Source: Rathayibacter sp. VKM Ac-2760 (GTDB lineage: Bacteria; Actinomycetota; Actinomycetes; Actinomycetales; Microbacteriaceae). From it: a DNA stretch of 64,000 nucleotides. The stretch covers positions 372,001 through 436,000 of the forward strand of contig NZ_CP047173.1 in NCBI RefSeq assembly GCF_009834185.1. The letters are read 5' to 3'. The notes below the pieces were generated by a model that was given only the letters and a program-made list of their open reading frames with translations, had not been told where the DNA came from and made no database searches. Numbering within the stretch: the stretch's first letter is position 1; each line of letters starts with the position of its first letter. Of the stretch, positions 32,270 to 42,114 are shown piece by piece. Made by a program: the position numbers and the translations under genes.

Positions 32270-32465
32270 CCCCTCTCCTGTGCAGGCGCAGCGCTGCTGC
32301 GTCGCGCCCTTGGGCGCGCGCGACACCGCCGCGCCCGGGTGGGGGGTCGCCGTACCTGGCGGCCCTCCACCCCTTCTTCTTCGCGCCGTTTCAGAGCGCT
32401 CGAACCAGAAACGTTCCCCATGCACCACACCTCTCTCCCCCCGCGCCTGCTTCGTTCGGGAGCTA
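32270..32465. repeat. Hairpin-rich intergenic region before the M23 gene
   Basis: About 200 bases without a gene. Inverted repeats include GCGCAGCGCTGCTGCG, GCGCCCTTGGGCGC and a longer GGTGGGGGG...CCCTCCACC arm pair. Similar in style to the other hairpin arrays of the island. Its place directly before the GTG at 32470 suggests a structured leader. Confidence 0.5.
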
Positions 32466-32469
32466 CCCG

Positions 32470-33384
32470 GTGAGCGCCCCGTCGACACCGACGAGCGACC
32501 CGCGCCGCCGCGACGTCCACCGCACCCGGACCCGCGACGCGTCCCCGCGGCAGGCGGCCCTCACGCTGGGACGCCGAGTGACGTACACGGCGCCCTCGCG
32601 GGCGGACGCTCACGCGTTGCAGCAGGCCAGTCGCGCCGCCGCCCGCCCGCGCCCGCTGCCCCCGGGGACGCGCACGATGCGTCCGCGTCTGGCGGGTGTT
32701 TCCGCGATGACGCTCGTCGCGATGATCGCGGTGACCTCCTCCATGCCCGCGTTCGCCGTCGACGGTACCCCGGCCGCGACCGCGGCCCTGACCTCCCGTG
32801 AGGTGCAGCCGCAGACGTTCGTCGCGGCCGGCGCGGTGCAGCTCACCGTCACCCGCGACGCGTTCAGCGCGGAAGCCAAACCCGAAGTGCTGGTCTCCAC
32901 CGCCGTCGCCACGGAACTCGTGGACGACGCGTCGGATGACTCCGCCTCCTCCACCGCCGACACGGACGTGACCTCCGCCGCGTGGACGCTCCCCGTCTCC
33001 GGGCGCATCTCGAGCACGTTCGGTCCGCGCCCTGATGCTCCGGTCGCGGGCGTGAGCGCGTTCCACAAGGGCACCGACCTCGCCGCTGCCTGCGGAACCC
33101 CCGTGGTCGCCGCCGCCAGCGGCACGGTCGAGGAAGCCGGTTACGCCGGCAGCTACGGCAACTGGATCCTGCTGGAGAACAGCGGCGGCATTCAGACCGG
33201 CTACGCCCACAACAGCGAGCTGCTCGTGGACGTGGGCGACACCGTCGCGGCCGGCGACCTCATCGCGCTGGTCGGCTCCACCGGAGCGTCCTCCGGCTGC
33301 CACCTGCACTTCGAGACCCGCGTCGACGGCAGCCCCGTGGACCCTGAGGTGTTCATGAGCGATCTGGGGGTCGGACTTGGCTGA
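32470..33384 (+). CDS. Secreted M23 (LytM) endopeptidase
   Basis: 304 residues from the GTG at 32470. A long basic N-terminus, a membrane/secretion segment at about 70-98 (ending SSMPAFA), a linker, and a LytM domain at about 175-300. Zinc motifs are complete: AFHKGTDLAAAC (HxxxD) and GCHLHFETRVDG (HLH). It ends GVGLG and overlaps the next M23 gene by 8 bases through TTGGCTGA. It probably cleaves peptidoglycan peptides. Confidence 0.9.
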   Translation: MSAPSTPTSDPRRRDVHRTRTRDASPRQAALTLGRRVTYTAPSRADAHALQQASRAAARPRPLPPGTRTMRPRLAGVSAMTLVAMIAVTSSMPAFAVDGTPAATAALTSREVQPQTFVAAGAVQLTVTRDAFSAEAKPEVLVSTAVATELVDDASDDSASSTADTDVTSAAWTLPVSGRISSTFGPRPDAPVAGVSAFHKGTDLAAACGTPVVAAASGTVEEAGYAGSYGNWILLENSGGIQTGYAHNSELLVDVGDTVAAGDLIALVGSTGASSGCHLHFETRVDGSPVDPEVFMSDLGVGLG

Positions 33385-34711
33385 GCCGCGCACCACGCCC
33401 GCACGCCGCGCGGGTGCAGCGGCGGTGCTCGTGCTCGCTGTCACCGCGTCCCTGTTGCTCACCGCGCCCGCTGCCCGGGCGGCGGAGTATCCGAGCTGGG
33501 AGCAGGTGCAGAGCGCTCGCGAGAGCGAAGCGAGCACCGCCGCGCAGATCACCGAGCTCACCGGCCTGCTCGAGGGGTTGGAGGCGGACGTCGCCGCCGC
33601 GCAACGCGACCAGCAGCAGCGCGGGGAGGAGTACGAGCAGGCTCAGGGCGCCTACGACCGAGCGAACCATCGCGCGGTGACGTTGCAGGAGCAGGCGGAC
33701 GCCGCGTCGGTCCGCGCTGACACGTCGCAGGTGCAGGCGGGCCGTCTCGCAGCGTCCCTGTCCCGCACCGCCGGCACGAACCTCACGCTGTCGCTGCTGA
33801 CGGGGACGGACAGCAGCGACCTCCTGAACCAGCTCGCGACGATGAGCAAGCTGGCCGAGACGACCGACACGATCTACGCGACCGCGACGACCGACGCGAA
33901 CACCGCCCAGGCGCTCACCGAGCAGGCGGACATCGCGACAGCGGAACTGGGCGAGCTGGCGAGCGCGTCGCAGGACGCGTTGGCCGACGCGATCGCGGCC
34001 GCCGACGCGGTGCAGCAGCGCCGCGACGAGCAGGCGGCGAACGCGGCGACGTTGCAGGCGCAGCTCAGCGTCCTGACCGAGGACCGCGCAGCGACCGAAG
34101 CCGACTACCAGCGCGGCGAGGACGCCCGCCGAGCCGCCGATGCGGCCGCGGCCGCGCAGGCCGCGCAAGCCGCCGCCGCCCGCGCCGCGCAGGCCGCGGC
34201 CACCGCTGTCCGCACGGCGCCCGCTCCCGTGTCCGGCGCCACCGCACCCGCCTCCCGTCCCGCGGCTCCCGCGGCCGGCGCGCCGGCTCCGGTGCCCTCC
34301 GGGTCGGGGTGGGTGAAGCCGGTGTCGGGGTGGATCAGTTCCGCGTTCGGGCCGCGCCCGAACAAGCCCGTCGCCGGAGTCGGATCCTTCCACTACGGCA
34401 CCGACCTCGCGGCCGGCTGCGGGGTCCCCGTCGCTGCCGCGTCCGCGGGGACCGTCGCGTACTCAGGCCCGCTGGGCTCCTACGGCAACTGGGTGCTCCT
34501 GGATCACGGCAACGGCATCCAGACCGGCTACGCCCACAACAGCACTCTGCTCGTCTCGGTCGGGCAGAGCGTCACCGCCGGGCAGAGCGTCGCTCTCGTG
34601 GGCTCCACCGGAGCGTCTTCCGGCTGCCACCTCCACTACGAGACCCGCGTCGACGGCGCCCGCGTCGACCCCGAACCGTTCATGAGCGCCCGAGGAGTCA
34701 CCCTTGGCTGA
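33377..34711 (+). CDS. Secreted M23 endopeptidase with coiled-coil domain (paralogue of 9894-11225)
   Basis: 444 residues from the TTG at 33377, inside the end of the previous gene. Signal peptide to about residue 35 (ending ARAAEYPSWEQV), coiled coil to about 290 with the shared GGTNLTLSLLT-like segment (RTAGTNLTLSLLTGTDSSDL), linker, and LytM domain with FHYGTDLAAG and GCHLHYETRVDG. It matches the gene at 9894-11225 over its whole length, so one arose by duplication. The coiled coil may dock to a membrane activator, as EnvC does with FtsEX. Confidence 0.9.
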   Translation: MAEPRTTPARRAGAAAVLVLAVTASLLLTAPAARAAEYPSWEQVQSARESEASTAAQITELTGLLEGLEADVAAAQRDQQQRGEEYEQAQGAYDRANHRAVTLQEQADAASVRADTSQVQAGRLAASLSRTAGTNLTLSLLTGTDSSDLLNQLATMSKLAETTDTIYATATTDANTAQALTEQADIATAELGELASASQDALADAIAAADAVQQRRDEQAANAATLQAQLSVLTEDRAATEADYQRGEDARRAADAAAAAQAAQAAAARAAQAAATAVRTAPAPVSGATAPASRPAAPAAGAPAPVPSGSGWVKPVSGWISSAFGPRPNKPVAGVGSFHYGTDLAAGCGVPVAAASAGTVAYSGPLGSYGNWVLLDHGNGIQTGYAHNSTLLVSVGQSVTAGQSVALVGSTGASSGCHLHYETRVDGARVDPEPFMSARGVTLG

Positions 34712-35651
34712 CCGTCCGCACCACCCCCGCCGTCTCGCCGCCGCCGTCAGCGTCGCCGCGACGCTCGCGCTACTCTCCGGCTGCGCCGCCGCCACAGCGG
34801 GTGAGGACACCGGGGCGCTCGTGGCCGCGCCGGGAGGGTTGGAGCACGTGCACGGGCTGGGCTGGGATCCGATCACCGGCCTCACCTACGCGGCCGCGCA
34901 CTCGGGCGTGTGGGTGATCCCCACCGACACCCTCCCGGACACCTACCCCACCACCCCCACCACCGACACAGGTGCGGGTGAGGGGCCGATCGGTGGCCGG
35001 GCGCAGGACACGATGGGATTCACGATCACCCCGGACGGCGTGTTCTACGCGTCCGGGCATCCCGACCCCGCCGATGCGGCGGCGGCGGGTCCGAACCTGG
35101 GCCTGATCCGCAGCACCGATGCGGCCGCCACCTGGGAGCCGCTGTCCCTCAGCGGAGAGACGGATTTCCACGACCTCGCCACCGTCGCCCTCCCCGACAC
35201 CACCACCCGCGTCTACGGGTACGACGCCAGCGGCGGCGTCATCCTCCGCAGCGACGACTCCGGCGCCGACTGGACTGAGGCGGCGCAGCTGCCGCTTCGC
35301 GATCTGACCGCCGATTTCGAGCGCCCCGACCGGGTGTTCGCGACCACCGAGACGGGTTTGCAGGTCAGCGACGACGCGGCAGTGACCTTCCGTCCCGTCT
35401 CGGGCGCGCCGGCGCTGTTCCTCGTGGACAGCAGTACCGGCGGGGAGTTGGTGGGAGTGGACGTCGATGGGACGCTGTGGACGGGAACTCTCGAGGGCCC
35501 CTGGCAAAGCCACGGGGCGGTCGAGGGGACGCCGGAGGCGTTCGCGCTCGTCGACGGCGAAGAACCATGGGTTCTCGCCGCCGACGAACGCGGAGTGGTC
35601 GCCAGCAGCGACTACGGCGTGACCTGGACGGTGCTGCGCGCGTCCTCGTGA
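34704..35651 (+). CDS. Beta-propeller (BNR/sialidase-like) lipoprotein
   Basis: 315 residues from the TTG at 34704, overlapping the previous stop through the same TTGGCTGA. Lipobox LALLSGCAA. Repeated blades with GLIRSTDAAATWEPL, VILRSDDSGADWTEA and VVASSDYGVTWTVLR show the BNR/photosystem-assembly type repeat, and HVHGLGWDP is near the start. It resembles F510_1955-type proteins found in metal-resistance loci. A surface sensor or scaffold is likely; glycosidase activity is unproven. Its end overlaps the CopB gene on the other strand by 40 bases. Confidence 0.8.
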   Translation: MADRPHHPRRLAAAVSVAATLALLSGCAAATAGEDTGALVAAPGGLEHVHGLGWDPITGLTYAAAHSGVWVIPTDTLPDTYPTTPTTDTGAGEGPIGGRAQDTMGFTITPDGVFYASGHPDPADAAAAGPNLGLIRSTDAAATWEPLSLSGETDFHDLATVALPDTTTRVYGYDASGGVILRSDDSGADWTEAAQLPLRDLTADFERPDRVFATTETGLQVSDDAAVTFRPVSGAPALFLVDSSTGGELVGVDVDGTLWTGTLEGPWQSHGAVEGTPEAFALVDGEEPWVLAADERGVVASSDYGVTWTVLRASS

Positions 35652-37912
35652 GCGACCGGACTCGTGCCGCGCTCGCGCGCGGCACGAGTGCTCGCCTCGG
35701 GGGAGAGATCCAGGCGGCGCAGCAGTTGCGCGTTCACGGCGACGACGACCGTGGACGCGGACATCAGCAGCGCACCCACCGACATGGGCAGCACGAACCC
35801 GATCGGGGCGAGAACGCCCGCGGCCAGGGGGACGGAGAGCAGGTTGTAGCCGGCCGCCCACCACAGGTTCTGCTTCATCTTGCGGAAGCTCGCCCGGGAC
35901 AGCTCGATCACGGACAGCACCGACCGGGGATCATCCGACGCGAGGATCACCCCGGCCGACGCGATCGCGACGTCCGTGCCGGCACCGATCGCGATCCCGA
36001 CGTCGGCCTGCGCGAGAGCGGGAGCATCGTTCACGCCGTCCCCGACCATCGCGACGCGTCGGCCCTCCTTCTGCAGCTCGATGACCTTCGCGGCCTTGTC
36101 CTCCGGCTTCACACCGGCGAACACCCGGTCGATGCCGAGCTCGTCCCCGACGGTGCGGGCGACGGCTTCGGCGTCGCCGGTGATCATGACCACCTGCACG
36201 CCGATCGCATGCAGCGCCTCGACCGCCTGCCGGGACTCCTCCCGCACCTCGTCCGCGAGCCCCAGAGCACCGATGACACGGCCGTCGCGGAGCACGTGCA
36301 GGATGATCATCCCTTCCGCCTCCCACGCCCGCGTCTGCTCGAGCGGCGCCGCGTCGTGCGCGCGGAGCATCGACGGACCGCCCACGCTCACCTTCACGCC
36401 CTCGACGCTCGCCGTGACACCGACCGCTGTCGACGCCTCGAACCCGGTCGCCTTCGCCGCCCTGACACCTCGCGACGCAGCCGCAGCGACGATCGCGCGA
36501 GCGAGGGGATGCTCGCTGTCCGCCTCCACCGCCGCGGCCACTGCGAGCAGCTGCTCCTCGGACAGGTCCCCGGAAACGTGCACGGCCGAAAGGGTCGGCT
36601 CGCCCTTGGTGAGGGTGCCCGTCTTATCGAACAGGACCGTGTCGACGGTGCGCATGCTCTCCAACGCGAGACGGTCCTTGACCAGGACGCCGCCCTTCGC
36701 GGCGCGCTCGGTCGCGATGGACACCACCAGCGGGATCGCCAAGCCCAACGCGTGCGGGCACGCGATCACCAGAACGGTGATCGTGCGGATCACCGCATCG
36801 TCCGGGCTGCCCAGCAGCGACCACACGATCGCGGTGATCACTCCCGCGCCCAACGCGAACCAGAACAGCCACCCCGCCGCGACATCCGCGATCCGCTGCG
36901 CGCGCGAGGACGAGTTCTGCGCCTCCGTGACCAGACGCTGGATGCCCGCGAGAGCAGTGTCGTCACCGACCGCCGTCACCTCGACCCGCAGCGCGGTGTC
37001 CGTGGCGACCGTGCCCGCCACGACCATCGATCCCGGCCCGCGGCTGACCGCGCGGGACTCCCCGGTGATCATCGACTCGTCCACATCCGCGGTGCCCTCG
37101 ATCACCCGGCCATCCGCCGGCACCCGGCCGCCGGGACGCACGATCACGACGTCGCCCTGCACCAGGTCCGCGGGAGACACCTTCTCCACCTCGCCGCCGC
37201 GCACCCGCTCCGCCTCATCCGGCAGCAGCGCCGCGAGAGAGTCCAGCGCGGAGGACGTCTGCGCGAGGGAGCGCATCTCGATCCAGTGCCCGAGCAGCAT
37301 GATCACGATCAGCAGCGCGAGCTCCCACCAGAAATCGAGCTCGTGATCCAGCACACCCAGGCTCGCGCCCCACGACGCGAGGAACGCGACCGTGATCGCC
37401 AACGCGATCAGCAGCATCATCCCCGGCGTCCTGGAACGCAGCTCCGACACCGCCCCCTGCAGGAACGGCCGACCGCCCCACACATACATCACCGTCCCGA
37501 GCACGGGCGAAATCCACTCCACCCCCGGAACGTCAGGGAGGGAGTACCCCAAGATCATCGAGAACATGCCGCTGAACGCGACCACCGGCACCGCGAACAC
37601 CAGCATGATCCAGAACAGACGCCGGAACTGACCCACGTGATCCCCGTGGCCGCCATGACCCCCATGCCCGCCGTGGTCGTGGTGCCCCGCGTGGCTGTCG
37701 TGCTCGCCGTGACCCGGGTGACCGGCAGGGTCCCCGTGCTCGCTGCTGACAGGGTGACCGGCGTGACCGTCCGGAGCAGTACTCACGGCCTGACCATGCG
37801 AAGAACCGTGATCCCCCGGCGTCGCGTGATCGTGATGCTCGGACTGCGCCGGCATCGACATCGCACCGTGGTGCTCACCGTGCCCGCTCGAATGTCCCTC
37901 GTGCTTGACCAT
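35612..37912 (-). CDS. copB: CopB-type copper-exporting P1B ATPase
   Basis: 766 residues from the ATG at 37912; earlier in-frame sequence would overrun the operator. The N-terminus is a His/Gly-rich tail of about 90 residues (HDHGGHGGHGGHGDHVG). Core motifs: MITGESRAVSRG, VIACPHALGLAIPLVV (CPH, the P1B-3 signature), FDKTGTLTKGEPTL, GDGVNDAPALAQ, and MSASTVVVAVNAQLLRR in the last helix. CPH ATPases export Cu(II)/Cu(I) or Ag(I). A CsoR-type box lies 38 bases upstream of the start. Confidence 0.94.
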   Translation of the reverse strand: MVKHEGHSSGHGEHHGAMSMPAQSEHHDHATPGDHGSSHGQAVSTAPDGHAGHPVSSEHGDPAGHPGHGEHDSHAGHHDHGGHGGHGGHGDHVGQFRRLFWIMLVFAVPVVAFSGMFSMILGYSLPDVPGVEWISPVLGTVMYVWGGRPFLQGAVSELRSRTPGMMLLIALAITVAFLASWGASLGVLDHELDFWWELALLIVIMLLGHWIEMRSLAQTSSALDSLAALLPDEAERVRGGEVEKVSPADLVQGDVVIVRPGGRVPADGRVIEGTADVDESMITGESRAVSRGPGSMVVAGTVATDTALRVEVTAVGDDTALAGIQRLVTEAQNSSSRAQRIADVAAGWLFWFALGAGVITAIVWSLLGSPDDAVIRTITVLVIACPHALGLAIPLVVSIATERAAKGGVLVKDRLALESMRTVDTVLFDKTGTLTKGEPTLSAVHVSGDLSEEQLLAVAAAVEADSEHPLARAIVAAAASRGVRAAKATGFEASTAVGVTASVEGVKVSVGGPSMLRAHDAAPLEQTRAWEAEGMIILHVLRDGRVIGALGLADEVREESRQAVEALHAIGVQVVMITGDAEAVARTVGDELGIDRVFAGVKPEDKAAKVIELQKEGRRVAMVGDGVNDAPALAQADVGIAIGAGTDVAIASAGVILASDDPRSVLSVIELSRASFRKMKQNLWWAAGYNLLSVPLAAGVLAPIGFVLPMSVGALLMSASTVVVAVNAQLLRRLDLSPEASTRAARERGTSPVAHEDARSTVQVTP

Positions 37913-37949
37913 CGTGACTCCTTCCGGCCTGAACCGACCTCCCCGAACC

Positions 37950-37970
37950 GTATACCCCCCTGGGGTATTC
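37950..37970. promoter_or_regulatory. CsoR-type operator of the CopB ATPase gene
   Basis: GTATACCCCCCTGGGGTATTC is a near-perfect CsoR box (TATACCCC-CC-T-GGGGTA). It lies just upstream of the start at 37912 in the promoter region, so CsoR should repress copB in the absence of copper. Confidence 0.85.
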
Positions 37971-38105
37971 GACAACGGGTTTGGAGGTGCGTTCATTCCC
38001 CGCGCACCCGTTCGACCAGGTGGTCCTGCGTGAGCTTGTGCCGCCGCTCCGGCCGGTGTTCAGCGTGCGCAGTGCCCTCCGGCCGGTGCGCGAAGGTTTC
38101 CGGCG

Positions 38106-39124
<1,019 letters not shown>

Positions 39125-39128
<4 letters not shown>

Positions 39129-39487
39129 GACTGCGCGCTTCCGGTCTGGTGGTGCGGAGCATTGCCGACGACGTGTTCCGCCTGCTTGACCGCGTCGATG
39201 ACCAAGGCAGACGCGTGCTCGTCCGTGAGGCGGTAGAAGACCGTCGTTCCTTCGCGGCGGGTCTGCACCATTCGTCCAAGCCGCAGCTTCGCGAGATGCT
39301 GCGACACTGCCGCCGGGCTCTTGTCCACGATCTCCGCGAGGCGATTCACCGACAACTCGCCAGCGCTGCGCAGCGCGAGGATGATGCGGATGCGCGTCGC
39401 GTCCGCGAGCATCGCGAACACCTCCACCGCGAGCTCGACGTACTCGGACTCGACGCTCAACCCACATGGCTGCGTATCTATGTGCAT
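39125..39487 (-). CDS. kmtR: KmtR-type Ni(II)/Co(II) sensor, ArsR/SmtB family
   Basis: 120 residues. Strong KmtR-like sequence: VEVFAMLADATRIRIILAL, then SPAAVSQHLAKLRLGRMVQT and GTTVFYRLTDEH. Ligand positions of M. tuberculosis KmtR (H88, E101, H102, H110, H111) have counterparts H91, E104, H105, H112 and H113. In M. tuberculosis KmtR also controls a CDF pump, as the overlap with the CDF gene implies here. An 8-bp inverted repeat covers its start. Confidence 0.9.
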
Positions 39488-39493
39488 ACGCAG
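39470..39493. promoter_or_regulatory. Perfect 8-bp inverted repeat over the kmtR start, likely KmtR operator
   Basis: CTGCGTAT (39470-39477) and ATACGCAG (39486-39493) surround 8 bases and overlap the first codons of the gene. Its symmetry and place fit an autorepressing ArsR-family operator. Confidence 0.7.
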
Positions 39494-39527
39494 ATACTAG
39501 ATGATGAGCCCGTAGAGCGTCTTGCGA

Positions 39528-39920
39528 TCAGGTGAGCAGCTCGACTCGGATCCGCTCAGCGACGGCCTCGCGGAGGGGGCGGACGTTCTCGGCGCTCCAG
39601 TCGGTCGGGTCGGGGAACGTCCATTCCAGGAACCGGCCGGTCGGAGTCGCGGGGAGGGTGAGGCCGGGCTTCATCGCGACGACGATGTCCGCGTTCTCGA
39701 GGTCGTCGACCGTGACGGCGCGGGGGGTGCGGTCGCTGATGTCGAGGCCGAGCTCGGCGACGGTCGCCGCGATCGCGGGGTTCACGGTGTCGGCGGGCGA
39801 GAGCCCGGCGGAGGTGGCGGTGTAGCGGTCGCCGGCGAGGACTTCGAGCAGGCCTGCGCCGAGTTGGGAGCGGCCGGCGTTGTGCTGGCAGAGGAAGAGG
39901 ACGGTGGGCTTCTCGGTCAT
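39528..39920 (-). CDS. arsC: Arsenate reductase, low-molecular-weight phosphatase type
   Basis: 130 residues from the ATG at 39920, overlapping the flavoprotein stop (ATGA). The P-loop CxxxxxR is LCQHNAGRSQLG (C11, R17), followed by SAGLSPADTVNPA and the acid loop FPDPTDWS. It reduces arsenate to arsenite in the cytosol; with a single N-terminal catalytic Cys it may use mycothiol/mycoredoxin or thioredoxin as donor. Last gene of the leftward ars operon. Confidence 0.92.
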   Translation of the reverse strand: MTEKPTVLFLCQHNAGRSQLGAGLLEVLAGDRYTATSAGLSPADTVNPAIAATVAELGLDISDRTPRAVTVDDLENADIVVAMKPGLTLPATPTGRFLEWTFPDPTDWSAENVRPLREAVAERIRVELLT

Positions 39921-41302
39921 GCGGGGATGCTGCTTCCGGTGGTGGTGCGGGTCCAGGTCTGGGCGGCGATCTGCACGGCGTCCCACGGGGAGCCGAGCGG
40001 GGGTGTGTAGGAGAGGTCGAGGTCGGAGACCTGCTCGACGGTGAGTCCGGCGAACAGGGCGGTCGCGTAGGTGTCGACGCGTTTGGCGGTCTCGGTGCCG
40101 AGGCGGCCGACGAGCTGCGCTCCGAGTAGGCGGCCGTCCCGGGTGTCGCCGGTGATGCGGATCGTGATGGGCTGCGCGCCCGGGTAGTAGCGCTTGTGGT
40201 CGTCCGCGACCGCGGTCGTCGTCGCCGGGGCGAAGCCGGCGGCGATGGCTTCGTGCTCGCGGAGGCCGGTGCGGGAGGCGACGAGGTCGAAGACCTTCAC
40301 GACCTGCGTGCCCACGGAACCGGCGAAGCGAGCGTCGCCGCCGAGGGCGTTCTCGCCCGCGACCCGGCCCTGCTTGTGCGCGGTCGTGCCGAGCGGCAGG
40401 TAGGTGCTGCCGAGCAGGCGGTGGTGCGTGGTCACTCCGTCTCCCGCGGCGAACACGTGGGGAAGGCCGGTGCGCATGGCCTCGTCGACGACGACGGCGC
40501 GGCCGGCGCCGAGGGATGCGCCGGCGCGGGCGAGCAGATCGGTGTTCGGCTTCACGCCGACGACGAGAAGCACGACATCGGCGGTGCGCGTGAGGGGTGT
40601 GCCGTCGTGGTCGGCGTGCACGGCGAGGCCGGTCGCGGTCTTCTCGATCGAGGCGACGGTCGTTCGGGTGAGCACCTCGACGCCGTGCTGATCGAGTTCG
40701 GTGTGGACGAGGGCGCCGAGTTTGGGGTCGAGGGTGGAGAGCACTTCCGGGCCACGCTGCAGCTGCGTGACCTGGAGGCCGCGAACGGTGAGCGCTTCGG
40801 CCATCTCCAGGCCCACGTAGCCGGCGCCGACGATGATCGCGGTTTGCGGGTCGCGGCTGTCGAGGTACCGCTCGAGCGCGAAGGTGTCGCCCATCGAGTG
40901 CAGCACGTGCACTCCGTCCTCCGGCCCCAGCTCGTCCACTCGGGCGATCCCGGCCGAGGAGGCGAGCGCCCCGGTCCCGACGATCAGCTCGTCGTACCCG
41001 ATCCGGTCGAGCGAGCCGTCGGGGGTGCGGACGGTGAGCTGCCGTCCGGCGACGTCGATGTCGGTCGCGAAGGTGTCCAGGCGCAGGGTCATGCCGGTGG
41101 CTTCGAGGTCGGCGTGGGTGCGGTGCGCGAGCGACTGCCACGGCTGGACCTCGCGGGAGAAGTAGTACGGGATCCCGCAGATGGAGAAGTTCGGGTACGA
41201 ATCGGCGACGACGACGGTCACGTCGACGGACGGGTCGAGCTCGCGGGCGCGCAGCGCGGCGGAGATCCCCGCGTCGCTGCCGCCGATGGCGACGAGATGC
41301 AT
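39917..41302 (-). CDS. FAD/NAD(P)-dependent pyridine nucleotide-disulfide oxidoreductase in the ars operon
   Basis: 461 residues. FAD-binding GGSDAGISAALRARE at the start, redox Cys42 in PNFSICGIPYYFS (single-cysteine class as in CoA-disulfide reductase and NADH oxidase), NAD-binding IIVGAGYVGLEMAEAL, FAD site HVFAAGDG, and a C-terminal dimer domain. It probably reduces a low-molecular-weight or persulfide substrate in the cytosol, perhaps to supply thiols to ArsC. It lies between the aquaporin and arsC with four-base overlap on the arsC side. Confidence 0.85.
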   Translation of the reverse strand: MHLVAIGGSDAGISAALRARELDPSVDVTVVVADSYPNFSICGIPYYFSREVQPWQSLAHRTHADLEATGMTLRLDTFATDIDVAGRQLTVRTPDGSLDRIGYDELIVGTGALASSAGIARVDELGPEDGVHVLHSMGDTFALERYLDSRDPQTAIIVGAGYVGLEMAEALTVRGLQVTQLQRGPEVLSTLDPKLGALVHTELDQHGVEVLTRTTVASIEKTATGLAVHADHDGTPLTRTADVVLLVVGVKPNTDLLARAGASLGAGRAVVVDEAMRTGLPHVFAAGDGVTTHHRLLGSTYLPLGTTAHKQGRVAGENALGGDARFAGSVGTQVVKVFDLVASRTGLREHEAIAAGFAPATTTAVADDHKRYYPGAQPITIRITGDTRDGRLLGAQLVGRLGTETAKRVDTYATALFAGLTVEQVSDLDLSYTPPLGSPWDAVQIAAQTWTRTTTGSSIPA

Positions 41303-41319
41303 CAGATGGGCCTTTCGGA

Positions 41320-42077
41320 TCAGACGTGCGAAGAGGTCGAGGTGGTGGCGGGGACGACGAGGTCCCCGGCGGTCCGGGCGGCGCCCGGGAAGAGGAACAC
41401 GGCGATGCCGACGCCGATCGCGGCACCGACGAGCTGCGCGCCGACGAAGGGCAGGACGGAGGTGGGGGCGATGCCGGCGAAGGTGTCGGTGAAGACGCGG
41501 CCGAGGGTCACGGCGGGGTTCGCGAACGAGGTCGAGGACGTGAACCAGTACGCCGCACTGATGTACGCGCCGACCGCGGCCGCCGCGAGCGGGCCGCGGT
41601 GCGTGCGGGCGAGGGAGAGGATCACGAGGACCAGGCCCGCAGTGGCGATGACCTCCCCGAGCAGGTGCCCGGCGGTGACCCGCTCCGTCGTCGCGATCGA
41701 GGACGGGATTTCGAACATCGCGTTCGCGAGGACCGCGCCGCCGATGCCTCCGAGCAGCTGCGCGCCCACGAACACCGCCAGCTCCCGCCCCAGCAGGCCG
41801 GTGCGGTCGCGACGACCGAGGAGCGCGTCGACGGCGGAGACGAGCGGGTTGAAGTGCGCCCCGACACCGGGCCGAAGACGAGGATCAGCACCGCCAGTCC
41901 CAGCGCGGTCGCGAGGGAGTTTTCCAGCAGTTGCAGGCCGACGTCGTCCGGGGAGAGCGACTGGGCGGCGATGCCGGAGCCGACGACGATCGCCACGAGG
42001 AGGCCGGTGCCGAGGAACTCGGCCACGGCCCGACGAGCGAGCGGAGGAGGGGAAGTGGTGTCCATGTCGTCGGCCAT
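41320..42077 (-). pseudogene. Aquaglyceroporin (AqpS-like arsenite channel) with a one-base frameshift
   Basis: From the ATG at 42077 the frame reads AVAEFLGTGLLVAIVVGSGI to VLILVFGPVSG and then breaks. Another frame continues from AHFNPLVSAVDALLG to the stop at 41320. Restoring one C in the run at 41859-41862 joins them into a full MIP channel of about 252 residues with six helices and both NPA-type motifs (FNPL and NPAV). In ars operons such channels let arsenite leave the cell. It may be a true pseudogene or a sequencing error in a homopolymer. Confidence 0.85.
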
Positions 42078-42114
42078 CTTGACCGCTCACGATCACTCAG
42101 TCAAGATTGAGTCA
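42078..42114. promoter_or_regulatory. Divergent ars promoter/operator region
   Basis: 37 bases between the aquaporin and the ArsR-ArsC fusion. It contains ACTCAGTCAAGATTGAGT (ACTCA-N8-TGAGT), with TTGACT/AGTCAA steps on both strands. This is the expected ArsR-type binding site for both directions. Confidence 0.6.
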
